The notes beneath the pieces are model-generated. The model was given only the letters and a program-made list of their open reading frames with translations, was not told the origin of the DNA and did no database searches. 64,000 nucleotides of DNA, taken from positions 1 through 64,000 of the forward strand of contig NZ_JAINVH010000034.1 of assembly GCF_020400825.1 (NCBI RefSeq). Reading direction: 5' to 3'. Positions 35,928-44,749 of the stretch are shown here, in pieces; within the stretch, counting starts at the first letter, position 1; each line of letters opens with the position of its first letter. The position numbers and the translations under genes were made by a program. The DNA comes from Streptomyces sp. HPF1205. Its GTDB lineage: Bacteria > Actinomycetota > Actinomycetes > Streptomycetales > Streptomycetaceae.

Positions 35928-37445
35928 ATGCGGATCCGTTTAGGTGCGGGAATGGCGGCATTGACCCCCCACGTCGCGATCCTCACGACCGCCCCGCTCG
36001 ACGGCGACTCGCGCGCCCAGCGGGTGGCCCTCGCCGCCCGCGAGGCCGGCTACCAGGTGACCGTGATCGGCGAGCCCCCCGCCGCACTCGCGGCCTCCAG
36101 CGGCGTGGCCGTCAAAGCGGTGACCGTGGGACACACCTTGGCGCGCCACCGTATCCGCCGCCCGCACCCCACCCTGCGCTGGCCGCTGGCCTACCGCAGC
36201 GCGGAGTCGTACGAGCACCGCACCGCCCTGCTCGCCGCCGACACCTCCCTGCTGCGCACCCGCCGGGCCGAACTCCTGCTGGTCCACCGCGTACTGCCGC
36301 TGCGCGCGCTGGCCTGGTGCGGCCATGTGCTGTCCTGGCTGCGGCACGGGGTGAAGTCGGTGTGGACGCGGGCGCGCGCCGCCCAGTACCGCGCCGCCGT
36401 GCGCCACCGCGAGACCCCCCACTCGCGCCTGGACAACCTCACCACCGAACTCGCCCGCCTGCTGCTGGGCCGCCGTGCCTGGCGCCGCCTCGACCCCGGC
36501 CTGCTGGACGAGGAGATCGCGTACGGACCGGTGCTGGACGCCGTGCGCCCCCACCTCGTCCACGCGCTCGGCCACCGCGCCCTGGGCCTGGCGATCCGGG
36601 CGGCCCTGCGCGCGGAAGCCGCCGGCCACCGGATCGAGGTCGTCTGGGACGCGCCCCCGCGTACGCCCGGCGTGACCCGCCGCGCCACCATCGCGGCCGA
36701 CGCCCACGAGCGCACGTTCGCCCGCGAGGCCGACGGCGTCGTCACCGTCGGCGACCGCCTCGCCCGCGAGCTGCGCGCCCGCCACCAGCTCGCCGCCACC
36801 CCCACCGTCGTACGCAACGCCCCGCCGCTGACCGAGTACGGCGAGCACCACGCCGGCGTCCGCGCCCGGTGCCACCTGTCCGGCGACGTACCGCTGCTCG
36901 TCCACACCGGCCCCCTCGCCGCCGACCGCGGCGCGGACACCGTCGTCGAGGCGCTGCCCAAGCTGTACGACCTGCACGCCGCGTTCGTCGTGCCCGACCC
37001 CGACCACCCCGACGTGACCGCCCTGCGCGAACGCGCCGCCCGGCACGGCGTCCACGCCCGCGTGCACGTCCTGCCGTACGTCCCCGTCGCCGAGATCCCC
37101 GCCTTCCTGTCCGGCGCGGACATCGGCGTCCTTCCCGTCCACAAACTCCCGCACCACCAGGCGGTGCTGTCCTCGCGCTACTTCGAGTACGCGCACGCCC
37201 GCCTGCCCGTCGTCGTCAGCGATGTCCGCGCGATGTCCGCGGCCACCCTCGAACTCGGCAACGGCGAGGTCTTCCGCGCCCGCGACACCGCCGACTTCGT
37301 CCGCGCGGTCGGCGCGATCCTCACCAACCCCAAGCGCTACCGCAAGGCGTACGACCGCGTCGACGTCCTGCGCCAGTGGTCCTGGCAGACCGAGTCGGCC
37401 CCCCTGATCGACCTGTACGCAAGGCTCCTCGGCCCGCGGCCTTGA
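35928..37445 (+). CDS. GT4-type (GT-B fold) glycosyltransferase
   Basis: About 505 residues. The N-terminal Rossmann domain opens HVAILTTAPLDGDSRAQRVA. The C-terminal nucleotide-sugar domain has PLLVHTGPLAADRGADTVVE, then a middle segment HVLPYVPVAEIPAFLSGADI and the acidic-motif region FEYAHARLPVVVSDVRAM. A central insertion of about 100 basic residues lies between the domains. TAACCT (35915-35920) ends 7 nt before the ATG at 35928 and there is no Shine-Dalgarno sequence, suggesting a leaderless start; ATGs at 35922 and 35952 are alternatives. It is the last gene of the glycan locus and probably adds a backbone or linkage sugar. Confidence 0.83.
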   Translation: MRIRLGAGMAALTPHVAILTTAPLDGDSRAQRVALAAREAGYQVTVIGEPPAALAASSGVAVKAVTVGHTLARHRIRRPHPTLRWPLAYRSAESYEHRTALLAADTSLLRTRRAELLLVHRVLPLRALAWCGHVLSWLRHGVKSVWTRARAAQYRAAVRHRETPHSRLDNLTTELARLLLGRRAWRRLDPGLLDEEIAYGPVLDAVRPHLVHALGHRALGLAIRAALRAEAAGHRIEVVWDAPPRTPGVTRRATIAADAHERTFAREADGVVTVGDRLARELRARHQLAATPTVVRNAPPLTEYGEHHAGVRARCHLSGDVPLLVHTGPLAADRGADTVVEALPKLYDLHAAFVVPDPDHPDVTALRERAARHGVHARVHVLPYVPVAEIPAFLSGADIGVLPVHKLPHHQAVLSSRYFEYAHARLPVVVSDVRAMSAATLELGNGEVFRARDTADFVRAVGAILTNPKRYRKAYDRVDVLRQWSWQTESAPLIDLYARLLGPRP

Positions 37446-37460
37446 CGTGACGGTGACCGG

Positions 37461-38192
37461 TCAGGCCGGCGCGCCCGCCCCGTCCCGCCCGGGTACCACC
37501 ACGTCCTCGACGCGGTCCCGCGCCGCGTACATGTCCCACAGCCGGTCGGCCAGGTCCGCGCCCGTCACCACCGGCCAGGCCGCGCCGCCGCGGCCGCTCG
37601 ACTCGCGGTGCGCCCGGCTGCCCTCGATCAGCGCGCCGATCAGCAGCGCCCCTGCGTAGACGCCCGATCCGTCCAGCTCCGCGTGCAGCGTATGGACGTA
37701 GTTGCGCAGGCCCGACAGCGCGACTCCGGCACCCGCCCACCGCGGCGACGGGTACGCGGCCGACGCCCCCATCGCGAACAGCAGCCCGCCCCCGCCCCGC
37801 TCCCGCATCCCCGGCAGCACCCGCCGCACCAGGGCGAGCGGCCCGCGCAGGTACAGGTCGAGCAGCGGGTCCATGGCCGCGGCGTCCAGGTCCAGCGGCC
37901 GGGTGGCCACCCCGGGGCCGACCGGGCTGTGCTCCAGCACGTCGATCGCGCCGAACCGGTCCTCGATCTCACCGGTCACCCGCAGCGCCGCTGCCGGGTC
38001 GGCGAGGTCGGCCCGGAAAGCGCCCGCCTCCACCCCCTCCCCGGCAAGGTCGCGCACCATGCCGTCGAGCCGCTCCCGGTCGCGCGCCACGAGCGCCACC
38101 CGGAAGCCCTCCCGGCCGAACCTCCTGGCCACCGCCATGCCCAGGGCCGGCCCGGCGCCGTAGACCGCGATCGTCCTCATGCCCGCTTCCAC
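37461..38192 (-). CDS. Short-chain dehydrogenase/reductase
   Basis: A 243-residue SDR-like protein. The NAD(P) fold is IAVYGAGPALGMAVARRFG, with a charged segment VARDRERLD suggesting NADP. The catalytic region is unusual: the expected Tyr-x3-Lys is not clear (GASAAYPSPRWAGAGVALSG has a Tyr but no Lys), so activity may be altered. The GTG at 38192 has GGAGG at 5 nt; an ATG at 38180 is an alternative. It is divergent from a TetR gene with twin operators between them, so that regulator probably controls it. Confidence 0.83.
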   Translation of the reverse strand: MEAGMRTIAVYGAGPALGMAVARRFGREGFRVALVARDRERLDGMVRDLAGEGVEAGAFRADLADPAAALRVTGEIEDRFGAIDVLEHSPVGPGVATRPLDLDAAAMDPLLDLYLRGPLALVRRVLPGMRERGGGGLLFAMGASAAYPSPRWAGAGVALSGLRNYVHTLHAELDGSGVYAGALLIGALIEGSRAHRESSGRGGAAWPVVTGADLADRLWDMYAARDRVEDVVVPGRDGAGAPA

Positions 38193-38219
38193 ACGTTCCT
38201 CCCTGCGTACCGCGATAAG

Positions 38220-38270
38220 TTGAGGGGCTGCTCAAGTTGAGTCTAGCGGCCAACTTGAGGTGTTCCTCAA
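38220..38270. promoter_or_regulatory. Twin TetR operators
   Basis: Two perfect dyads TTGAG-N6-CTCAA occur at 38220-38235 and 38255-38270, 35 bp apart, in the gap between the divergent SDR and TetR genes. Identical half-sites and position make them the probable binding sites of the adjacent regulator. Confidence 0.75.
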
Positions 38271-38296
38271 CTTTTCCGGAAACGTAGAATCGCCGC

Positions 38297-38926
38297 ATGG
38301 CCACCCCGCGCCCCTTGCGCCAGGACGCGGCGCGCAACCGCGAGCGTCTGGTGCGCGCCGCCCGCGACGTCTTCCGCCGCAAGGGCCTGGACGCCCCCCT
38401 CGACGAGATCGCCCGGGAGGCGGGCGTCGCGATCGGCACCCTCTACAACCGGTTCCCGACCCGCGGCGAACTGGTCGACGCGGCCCTCTCACCCCTGGCC
38501 CAGCAGGCGGTGGAGATCGCCGAGCGGGCGGCGGTCGCCGACGACCCGTGGGACGGCTTCGCGTCGTTCATGGAGGAGAGCTGCGAACTGCTCGCCGGCA
38601 ACCGCGGTTACACGGACGTGCACCGCTCGCGACTGCCCGGCACTCCCGTCATCGACGCCGCCCAGCACCGCCTGGCGGTGCTGAAGAAGACGATCGTGAC
38701 CCGCGCCAAGGCCGCCGGTGTCCTGCGGGCCGACCTCGAACCCTCCGATCTCGCCCTCCTCACCTGGGGCATCGCCGGAACCGCCCGCGCCACCCGCGAG
38801 GTCGCCCCCGACGCGTGGCGCCGCCACCTCGCCCTCCTGCTCGACGGCCTGCGCCCCGAAGCGGCCCACCCCCTCCCCGTCCCCCCGCTGACGGGCAAGC
38901 AGCTCCGCGGGGCGACACCCGGCTGA
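38297..38926 (+). CDS. TetR-family regulator
   Basis: A 209-residue regulator with N-terminal helix-turn-helix (NRERLVRAARDVFRRKGLDA, LDEIAREAGVAIGTLYNRFP) and a helical ligand domain typical of the SbtR-like group, including the C-terminal pattern DLALLTWGIAGTARATREVA. The ATG at 38297 is the first start in frame. It likely represses both itself and the SDR gene through the twin dyads upstream. Confidence 0.92.
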   Translation: MATPRPLRQDAARNRERLVRAARDVFRRKGLDAPLDEIAREAGVAIGTLYNRFPTRGELVDAALSPLAQQAVEIAERAAVADDPWDGFASFMEESCELLAGNRGYTDVHRSRLPGTPVIDAAQHRLAVLKKTIVTRAKAAGVLRADLEPSDLALLTWGIAGTARATREVAPDAWRRHLALLLDGLRPEAAHPLPVPPLTGKQLRGATPG

Positions 38927-39054
38927 GCCGCCCACCCCGACGGGCGCCGCGACCGCCGACCGGCACCATGACTGCCGACGGGCGCCGTGCGGCGGAACCG
39001 CTCCACAGGTTTCCCGTGGACACTGGGGGCGGCACGGGAGAGGGGCGGTGGGGG

Positions 39055-39768
39055 ATGCGGGTGCTGGTGGTCGAGGACGACGAGGAGATGGCGCAGGCGG
39101 TGGCCGTGGGGTTGCGCCGTGCGCGGATGGCGGTGGATCTGGCGTACGACGGGGCGGTGGCGCTGGAGCGGATGCTGGGGGCCGACCGCGAGGCGTACGA
39201 CGTCGTGGTGCTGGACCGGGATCTGCCCGGAACGCACGGCGACGCCGTGTGCGCGGCGCTGATCGAGGCCCGGTGCCGCAGCCGGGTGCTGATGCTCACC
39301 GCCGCGGCGACGGCGGACGACATCGTGGACGGGCTGGGGCTGGGCGCCGACGACTACCTGCCGAAGCCGTTCGACTTTCCCGTCCTGGTGGCCCGGATCG
39401 CCGCGCTGGCCCGCCGGGCGCATCCCGCGGTGCCGCCCTTGGTCCGGTGCGGCGACGTCGTGGTGGACACCGCGCGGCGCACCGCGGTCCGGGCCGGGCG
39501 CGAACTCGCCCTCACGCCCAAGGAGTTCGGAGTCCTCGAACTGCTGCTGGCCGCCGGGGGCCGCGCGGTGTCCGCCGAGGAACTGCTGGAGCGGGTCTGG
39601 GACGAGGCCGCCGACCCGTTCACCAGCGCCGTGAAGGTCACCGTCAGCCGGCTGCGGGCCAAGCTCGGCGATCCGGCGGTCATCGACACGGTGGCCGGGG
39701 CCGGCTACCGGATCCGAGGAACCGTTCCGGACCGGCGAGTACGGCGCTGGACCCGGCCTGAAGCCTGA
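39055..39768 (+). CDS. OmpR-family response regulator
   Basis: A 237-residue response regulator. The receiver domain has Asp8/Asp9, phospho-acceptor Asp54 in VVVLDRDLPG, MLTAAATADD and the Lys in LPKPFDF. The winged helix (about 130-225) has LTPKEFGVLELLLAAGGRAV and VTVSRLRAKLGDP. GGTGGGGG precedes the ATG. It is followed 17 bp later by its cognate kinase and then by an S41 peptidase that may be its target. Confidence 0.94.
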   Translation: MRVLVVEDDEEMAQAVAVGLRRARMAVDLAYDGAVALERMLGADREAYDVVVLDRDLPGTHGDAVCAALIEARCRSRVLMLTAAATADDIVDGLGLGADDYLPKPFDFPVLVARIAALARRAHPAVPPLVRCGDVVVDTARRTAVRAGRELALTPKEFGVLELLLAAGGRAVSAEELLERVWDEAADPFTSAVKVTVSRLRAKLGDPAVIDTVAGAGYRIRGTVPDRRVRRWTRPEA

Positions 39769-39785
39769 AAGGGCACCGCACTCGT

Positions 39786-41153
39786 ATGCCCGAACAGCTC
39801 CACGGAACCGCCGACGGAACCGCCCGTGACACCGCCCGCTCCCAGGTACCCGGACCGCGCGGACCGCGTGGACTTCGTGTCCTGTCCGCGCTCCGCGACC
39901 GCGTCGTTCGCCCCGGCCCGCCCCGCCGTACCGTACGGCTGCGGCTGACCGCCCTGTACGGCGGGCTGTTCCTGGTGTCCGGCGCCGCGCTCCTGGCGGT
40001 CACGTACGGCCTGGTGGTCGGCGCCGTCGACCGGCCGCCGACCGTCGTGAGGCACGCGGTGACCGTGCCGCCCGGCGCGGGCGCGTACCCGGGTCCGGCG
40101 CCCGACCCGCGGACCGGTCCGGCGCCCGTCCCGACGGCCCCCCTGGACGACTCCCTGCGCAAGGACGTCCAGCGGACCGTGGACCGTCAGAAGTCCGACC
40201 TGCTGCACACCCTGCTGGTCCAGTCCGGGATCGCGCTGGGCCTGATGTCGCTGACGTCCGTGCTGCTCGGCTGGATCGTGGCCGGCCGCATTCTGCGCCC
40301 TCTGCGGACGATCACCGCCACCGCGCGGGACATCTCGGTCACCAGCCTGAACCGGCGGCTCGCGCTGGACGGCCCGCGCGACGAACTGCGGGAGCTGGGC
40401 GAGACGTTCGACGCGCTGCTGGGCCGGCTCAACCGTTCGTTCCAGGCGCAGCGGCAGTTCGTCGCCAACGCCTCGCACGAGTTGCGTACGCCGCTGGCCC
40501 GCCAGCGCGTGCTCGGCCAGGTCGCGCTGGCCGACCCCGAGCCGACCGTGGAGTCGCTGCGCACCGCCCACGAACGGATACTGGTCGCGGGCGACCAGCA
40601 GGAACGGCTCATCGAAGCGCTGCTCACCCTCGCCCGCGGCCATGCGGGCATCGACGAGCGCCGCCCGTTCGACCTGGCGCGGCTCGCCGAGGAGGCGGTC
40701 GCCGGACACGGTACGGGGGCGCGCGAGCGGCGGGTGGCGCTGCGTCCGTCCGCCGGCGAGGCCGTGGCGTCCGGCCACCGGGCACTGGCCGAGCGCCTGG
40801 TCGCCAACCTGCTGGACAACGCGATCCGCTACAACGTGCCCGGCGGCCACGTCGAGGTCACCACGGCGACGACGGCCGGCCGCGCCGTCCTCACCGTCGC
40901 CAACACCGGCCCCATCGTGCCCGAGGACGCCGTCGAGCGCATCCTGCTGCCCTTCCAGCGCCTCGACCCGGCCCGCCCCGCCCGCGGCCCCCGTACCAAC
41001 CCGTCGCAGGGCCTCGGCCTGGGCCTGTCCATCGTCGCCGCCATCGCGACCGCTCACGACGCCCCGCTCACCGCGGCCGCACGGCCCGGCGGCGGACTGG
41101 TCGTCACCGTCGCGTTCCCCAGCGCGGTCGGGCAGGCAACGCAACCGTCGTGA
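39786..41153 (+). CDS. Two-component sensor histidine kinase
   Basis: A 455-residue kinase. A basic 45-residue N-terminus leads to TM1 (about 53-76) and a short Pro-rich extracytoplasmic loop (about 60 residues), then TM2 (about 142-165), HAMP, and HisKA with His231 in ANASHELRTPLARQRVLG. The ATPase domain has LLDNAIRYN (N-box) and GLGLGLSIVAAIA (G2-box). The very short sensor loop suggests sensing of the membrane or of a partner rather than of a soluble ligand. Confidence 0.93.
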   Translation: MPEQLHGTADGTARDTARSQVPGPRGPRGLRVLSALRDRVVRPGPPRRTVRLRLTALYGGLFLVSGAALLAVTYGLVVGAVDRPPTVVRHAVTVPPGAGAYPGPAPDPRTGPAPVPTAPLDDSLRKDVQRTVDRQKSDLLHTLLVQSGIALGLMSLTSVLLGWIVAGRILRPLRTITATARDISVTSLNRRLALDGPRDELRELGETFDALLGRLNRSFQAQRQFVANASHELRTPLARQRVLGQVALADPEPTVESLRTAHERILVAGDQQERLIEALLTLARGHAGIDERRPFDLARLAEEAVAGHGTGARERRVALRPSAGEAVASGHRALAERLVANLLDNAIRYNVPGGHVEVTTATTAGRAVLTVANTGPIVPEDAVERILLPFQRLDPARPARGPRTNPSQGLGLGLSIVAAIATAHDAPLTAAARPGGGLVVTVAFPSAVGQATQPS

Positions 41154-41169
41154 AACCGCCCGCTCTGTA

Positions 41170-41234
41170 GAACTCGACCGGCGCCACCGCACCGCACGCG
41201 GCGGCGCCGATCCCCTGCGAACGACGTCGAGTTC
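41170..41234 (+). promoter_or_regulatory. Nested inverted repeat abutting the S41 ribosome binding site
   Basis: GAACTCGAC (41170-41178) with GTCGAGTTC (41226-41234), and inside it CGGCGCC (41179-41185) with GGCGCCG (41203-41209). The right arm ends at the base before AGGAG (41235-41239). It may be an operator, or a 5' hairpin that affects access to the ribosome binding site. Confidence 0.5.
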
Positions 41235-41247
41235 AGGAGCGCTCCGC

Positions 41248-42897
41248 ATGAACCGCAAGAGCGACGACACGCCCACCCGCCCGGCCCCCGCCACCGGTAC
41301 GCCCGCCACCGACACGCCTACCAACGGGAGGCCGCCCGAGACACCCGCCGGCGGGCCGACGCACCGCCCGTCCGGCCACCGCCGGATCGGGCTGACCCGC
41401 AAGCGACGCGTGCTGGCCGCGACAGGGGCCGCCGTCCTGGCCGGGAGCGTCCTCGTCACCCGCATGACGGCCTTCGCCGACCCCTCGGCCACCACTACCA
41501 CCACCACGACCACCGCCGACCGGCCCGCCGCCTGCGAACGGCAGAACCCGGCCCAGCCGCAGCCGCCCACGCAGGATCCGGCCCCCACATCGGTCAGCAC
41601 GGTCGAGCAGACGTACTACTGCGTCTTCGGCAACTACTACGGCGGTTCGCGACTCGACGACCGCCCGCTGCTGCAGTACGCCTTCCAGGCCGTCGTCAAG
41701 GAACTGCGCAAGCGCGGGCTCGACCAGCCGGACGCCGTACTGCCAGCGCTGACCGGCGACCGCGACGAGGACTGGTCACGCTTCGCCGCGCGGCTCCAGC
41801 AGGTGCTGGACGCGCTGCCCGTCTCGGGCCCGGCCGCGGGCACGGACGGCGGCCGGGCGCTGCGCTCGTCCCTCGCGCTCACCGCGATCCAAGGGATGAT
41901 CTCCGCTCTGCACGACAACCACGCCGGATACGTGGGCCCGGGCACGACAGGCGGCCCCACGCCGGCCGCACCCTCTTGGGGTCTGGGCATCAGCCTGAAC
42001 ATGACCACCCCGCCGGCCGAGACCGCACCGGACTTCACCGGGCCCCTCTTCCTCACCGCGGTCGGCGAGGGCACCCCCGCAGCCGCGGCCGGACTCAAGC
42101 CGGGTGACATCGTCGAATCGGTCGACGGCGTCCCGGTCTTCACCGGCGGCAAGCTCAACCCCGGGGTCGTGGACCTGCTCCACCCGGCGCCCGCGCAGCG
42201 GACCACGGTCACCATGACCGTACGCAGGCCGGTGACCGGCCGGACCCGGCACGTGCGCCTCGTCCCCGGCACGCTGCCCGCGCAGCCGCAGCCCCACGTG
42301 GACGCCCGTCTGATCGACGGCGGCATCGCCGACATCCGCTTCGACGCCTTCTACCCGGGCCTCGCCCAGGACGTCCTCAAGGCCGTCGCCGGCCTGCGGG
42401 CGACCACACCCACCGAGATCACCGGCATCGTCTTCGACCTACGCGGCAACCACGGCGGAATCGCCCAGGAAGGAAACGTCCTGCTGGGGGCCTTCGTCCA
42501 CAACGCCACTGTGGTGTCCTTCTGCGACGCCGACGGCGCTTGCGTTCCGCAGCGCGTGGACGACAGCACCCCCCTGCTGCAGCTGCCCATGGTCACACTC
42601 ACCGACGACGGATGCGCCTCCGCCTGCGAAGTGTTCGCGACCGGAGTCAAGGACCTGCACCTCGGCACCCTCGTCGGCACACGTACCGCAGGCGTCAACG
42701 CCGGCCCCGCCTTCCTGTACGCGCTGAACGACGGCAACCTGATCCGCATGCCCTCGCAGCACGTGGTCGGCGCGAACGGCGAGATCATCGACGGCGTCGG
42801 CGTCCCCCCGGACCACTACGCCCCGCTGACCGCGGCGGACCTGTCCGGCGGCAAGGACCCGTCCCTCGACAAGGCGGTGTCGCTGCTCACGCCGTGA
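41248..42897 (+). CDS. Exported S41-family (C-terminal-processing-type) serine peptidase
   Basis: A 549-residue protein. A Pro/Thr-rich cytoplasmic leader is followed by a TM/signal segment (about 52-76; RRVLAATGAAVLAGSVLVTR) and a Thr run. A PDZ domain (about 250-345; GEGTPAAAAGLKPGDIVESV) precedes the catalytic tail-specific protease domain. Ser458 in DDGCASACEVFA is the likely nucleophile. The usual Lys position reads GTRTAG, so the general base may differ. Several extracytoplasmic Cys (for example FCDADGACVP, GCASAC) suggest disulfides. It follows a two-component operon in the same direction; AGGAG lies 8 nt before the ATG. Confidence 0.85.
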   Translation: MNRKSDDTPTRPAPATGTPATDTPTNGRPPETPAGGPTHRPSGHRRIGLTRKRRVLAATGAAVLAGSVLVTRMTAFADPSATTTTTTTTADRPAACERQNPAQPQPPTQDPAPTSVSTVEQTYYCVFGNYYGGSRLDDRPLLQYAFQAVVKELRKRGLDQPDAVLPALTGDRDEDWSRFAARLQQVLDALPVSGPAAGTDGGRALRSSLALTAIQGMISALHDNHAGYVGPGTTGGPTPAAPSWGLGISLNMTTPPAETAPDFTGPLFLTAVGEGTPAAAAGLKPGDIVESVDGVPVFTGGKLNPGVVDLLHPAPAQRTTVTMTVRRPVTGRTRHVRLVPGTLPAQPQPHVDARLIDGGIADIRFDAFYPGLAQDVLKAVAGLRATTPTEITGIVFDLRGNHGGIAQEGNVLLGAFVHNATVVSFCDADGACVPQRVDDSTPLLQLPMVTLTDDGCASACEVFATGVKDLHLGTLVGTRTAGVNAGPAFLYALNDGNLIRMPSQHVVGANGEIIDGVGVPPDHYAPLTAADLSGGKDPSLDKAVSLLTP

Positions 42898-43045
42898 CAT
42901 CCCGGGCCGCTGGGCCGCTGGCCGCTGGAGCCTTGGCGACGGTCTTGAACCGCCAGGACCGTCGCCGCCGTCCAGAGGCCCGCCTCCACGTTGCGCACGT
43001 TGGTGCCGTTGGTGCCGTTGGTGGCGTCGGCGGCGTTGAGGGCTG

Positions 43046-43525
43046 TCAGGGCTTGGCCGAGGCGGTGCCCACCTCGGCCCAGACGCACTTCCCCGGCCCC
43101 TCCCGGTCGGCCACCCCCCATCGCGACCCGGTGAGCGCGTCCACGAGCGCCAGCCCGCGCCCGCTCTCCTCGTCCGCCCCGGCTGCCCGTACCTCCGGCT
43201 TGACCTCCCTCGCGTCGTGCACCTCGATCCGCACCCCGTCCGCCCGCCGTACGAACCTGGTCCCCACCTCGCGCCCCTTGACGTGCCCGTGCACCACGGC
43301 GTTCGTCATGAGCTCCGACAGTACGAGCCCGGCCACCTCCGCGAGCGCCGCCATCCCCCATGCGTCCAGCACCCTCCCCAACTCCCGCCGCGCCCGCCCC
43401 ACACTCCTGGGCGTCGCCGCCCACAGGGTGAGCACCGGGGGTGCGTCCACCCTGGGACCGCCAACGGTTCGCCGCTCGCCGACCGGCCCGGGGGAGCGGC
43501 GCTGAGGGATTGCCTGTTCTTCCAT
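43046..43525 (-). CDS. GHKL ATP-binding protein (RsbW/anti-sigma-like kinase)
   Basis: A 159-residue single-domain ATPase of the anti-sigma-factor serine kinase type. The N-box is VLSELMTNAVVHGH and the ATP-lid box is GRGLALVDALTGSRWG. Streptomyces encodes many paralogues, often beside a DUF5753 HTH protein and a DUF397 protein, as here, in the pattern of the abaA/whiJ loci. GGAGG lies 7 nt before the ATG at 43525. Its partner sigma or anti-anti-sigma factor is unknown. Confidence 0.9.
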   Translation of the reverse strand: MEEQAIPQRRSPGPVGERRTVGGPRVDAPPVLTLWAATPRSVGRARRELGRVLDAWGMAALAEVAGLVLSELMTNAVVHGHVKGREVGTRFVRRADGVRIEVHDAREVKPEVRAAGADEESGRGLALVDALTGSRWGVADREGPGKCVWAEVGTASAKP

Positions 43526-43859
43526 CGTGGTGCCTCCGTTGGGCCGCGCGACGGCGACCCGCGTACGTGTGCGTGCGTGCCTGTGCCGTAAGGGGAGTTG
43601 AGGGTGTGTGCGACCAGCTTCGAACACTCTGCGCGAGTGCTCGACTGCACAATGTGAGCAACTGGCTGTAAGCGTGGCACTGTTGGCGTTACGGTGGCAG
43701 GGATTGAGCCGAATTCTGACTGCCAACTTCCGGAGCGGACTTCCGCGTTCCAGCGCAGACCGGCCGCTCCACCGCGGGTCTTCTGCCGACGGGCAGAAAG
43801 GTGCTTGCCCGCGTGGAAGTCCCGCCCACAGACTGAACATCGCGCAGAGGAGTACCCGG
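43526..43859. promoter_or_regulatory. Divergent promoter region, ATPase/HTH
   Basis: A 334-bp gap without a gene. An inverted repeat CGGGCA (43790-43795) / TGCCCG (43806-43811) lies about 50 bp upstream of the HTH start. A more AT-rich stretch at 43660-43730 probably contains promoters. Confidence 0.35.
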
Positions 43860-44744
43860 ATGATCACTGACATCGAGGCGGCGACCCCCGCCCTCTGCCG
43901 TCTGCAGCTCGGCAGTGAACTGCGTCAGCTCCGCATGGCCGCCGGCATCAAGGGCGCCACCGTATGCAAGAAGCTCATCTGGAGCCCTTCGAAGCTGACC
44001 CGCCTGGAGACCGGGGAGAACGCCGCCGTCGAGACCACCGACGTGATGGGCCTCTGCGAGATCTACGGAGCCGACCCGGAGACCCGCGCGCGTTTACTCG
44101 GGTACGCGGCGGTCACGAAGACCCGCAAGGACTGGTGGGCGACGCCGGAGTACCGCCCTGTCATCGGGCCGGGATTCAGGGCGTACCTGGACCTGGAGGC
44201 GACGGCAACGTCAGTTCAGACGTATCAGTCCGAGTTCGTGCCGGGCTTGCTGCAGACCGAAGGATACGTCCACGCGATTTACCAATGGGCTGGTCGTGGG
44301 CTCCCGGACGCAGATGCCGAGCGTATGGCGGCTGTCCGGGCGACGCGTAGGCAAGTCCTCCGCCGCCCGGACTCCCCGCTCAAGTTCACGGTCATCATCA
44401 ATGAAGCCGTGCTGCGCCGCCGCGTTGGGAGCGTTCAGGTCATGCGCGACCAGTTGACCCACATCGTCGATGCGGCGGAGTCCTCGCCGAACGTCCGCGT
44501 GCAGGTAGTTCCGTTCAGCGCGGGCGCTCACCCAGGGATGGACGGTTCGTTCGTGCTACTCCAGTTTCCCGAATTCCTCGCCCTGAAGCCGATGGTCTAC
44601 CTCGAAAACCGCGTGGACGCTGTGGTCAAACGCAGTGACAGTGACGTCGAGCGCTACCAGGACGTGTTCTCCGACCTCCGGGCCTTTGCCTCGGGACCGC
44701 AGGAGTCCCTGAGCATGATCAAGGAAGCGATCAAGGAGCATTGA
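43860..44744 (+). CDS. XRE-type HTH regulator with DUF5753 domain (WhiJ-like)
   Basis: A 294-residue protein with an N-terminal helix-turn-helix (about 16-70; LGSELRQLRMAAGIKGATVC, SPSKLTRLETGE) and the C-terminal DUF5753 domain (about 105-280; YLDLEATATSVQTYQSEFVPG then LLQTEGYV, and VQVVPFSAGAHPGMDGSFVL). These regulators pair with small DUF397 proteins to control development or antibiotic genes in Streptomyces. GAGGAG precedes the ATG by 8 nt, and the DUF397 gene starts 5 bp after its stop. Confidence 0.93.
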   Translation: MITDIEAATPALCRLQLGSELRQLRMAAGIKGATVCKKLIWSPSKLTRLETGENAAVETTDVMGLCEIYGADPETRARLLGYAAVTKTRKDWWATPEYRPVIGPGFRAYLDLEATATSVQTYQSEFVPGLLQTEGYVHAIYQWAGRGLPDADAERMAAVRATRRQVLRRPDSPLKFTVIINEAVLRRRVGSVQVMRDQLTHIVDAAESSPNVRVQVVPFSAGAHPGMDGSFVLLQFPEFLALKPMVYLENRVDAVVKRSDSDVERYQDVFSDLRAFASGPQESLSMIKEAIKEH

Positions 44745-44749
44745 TACCG

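Noticed and set aside
44741..44749. TTG at 44741 as the DUF397 start
   Set aside because: It lies within 3 nt of the AAGGAG sequence and overlaps the upstream stop; the ATG at 44750 gives the usual start.
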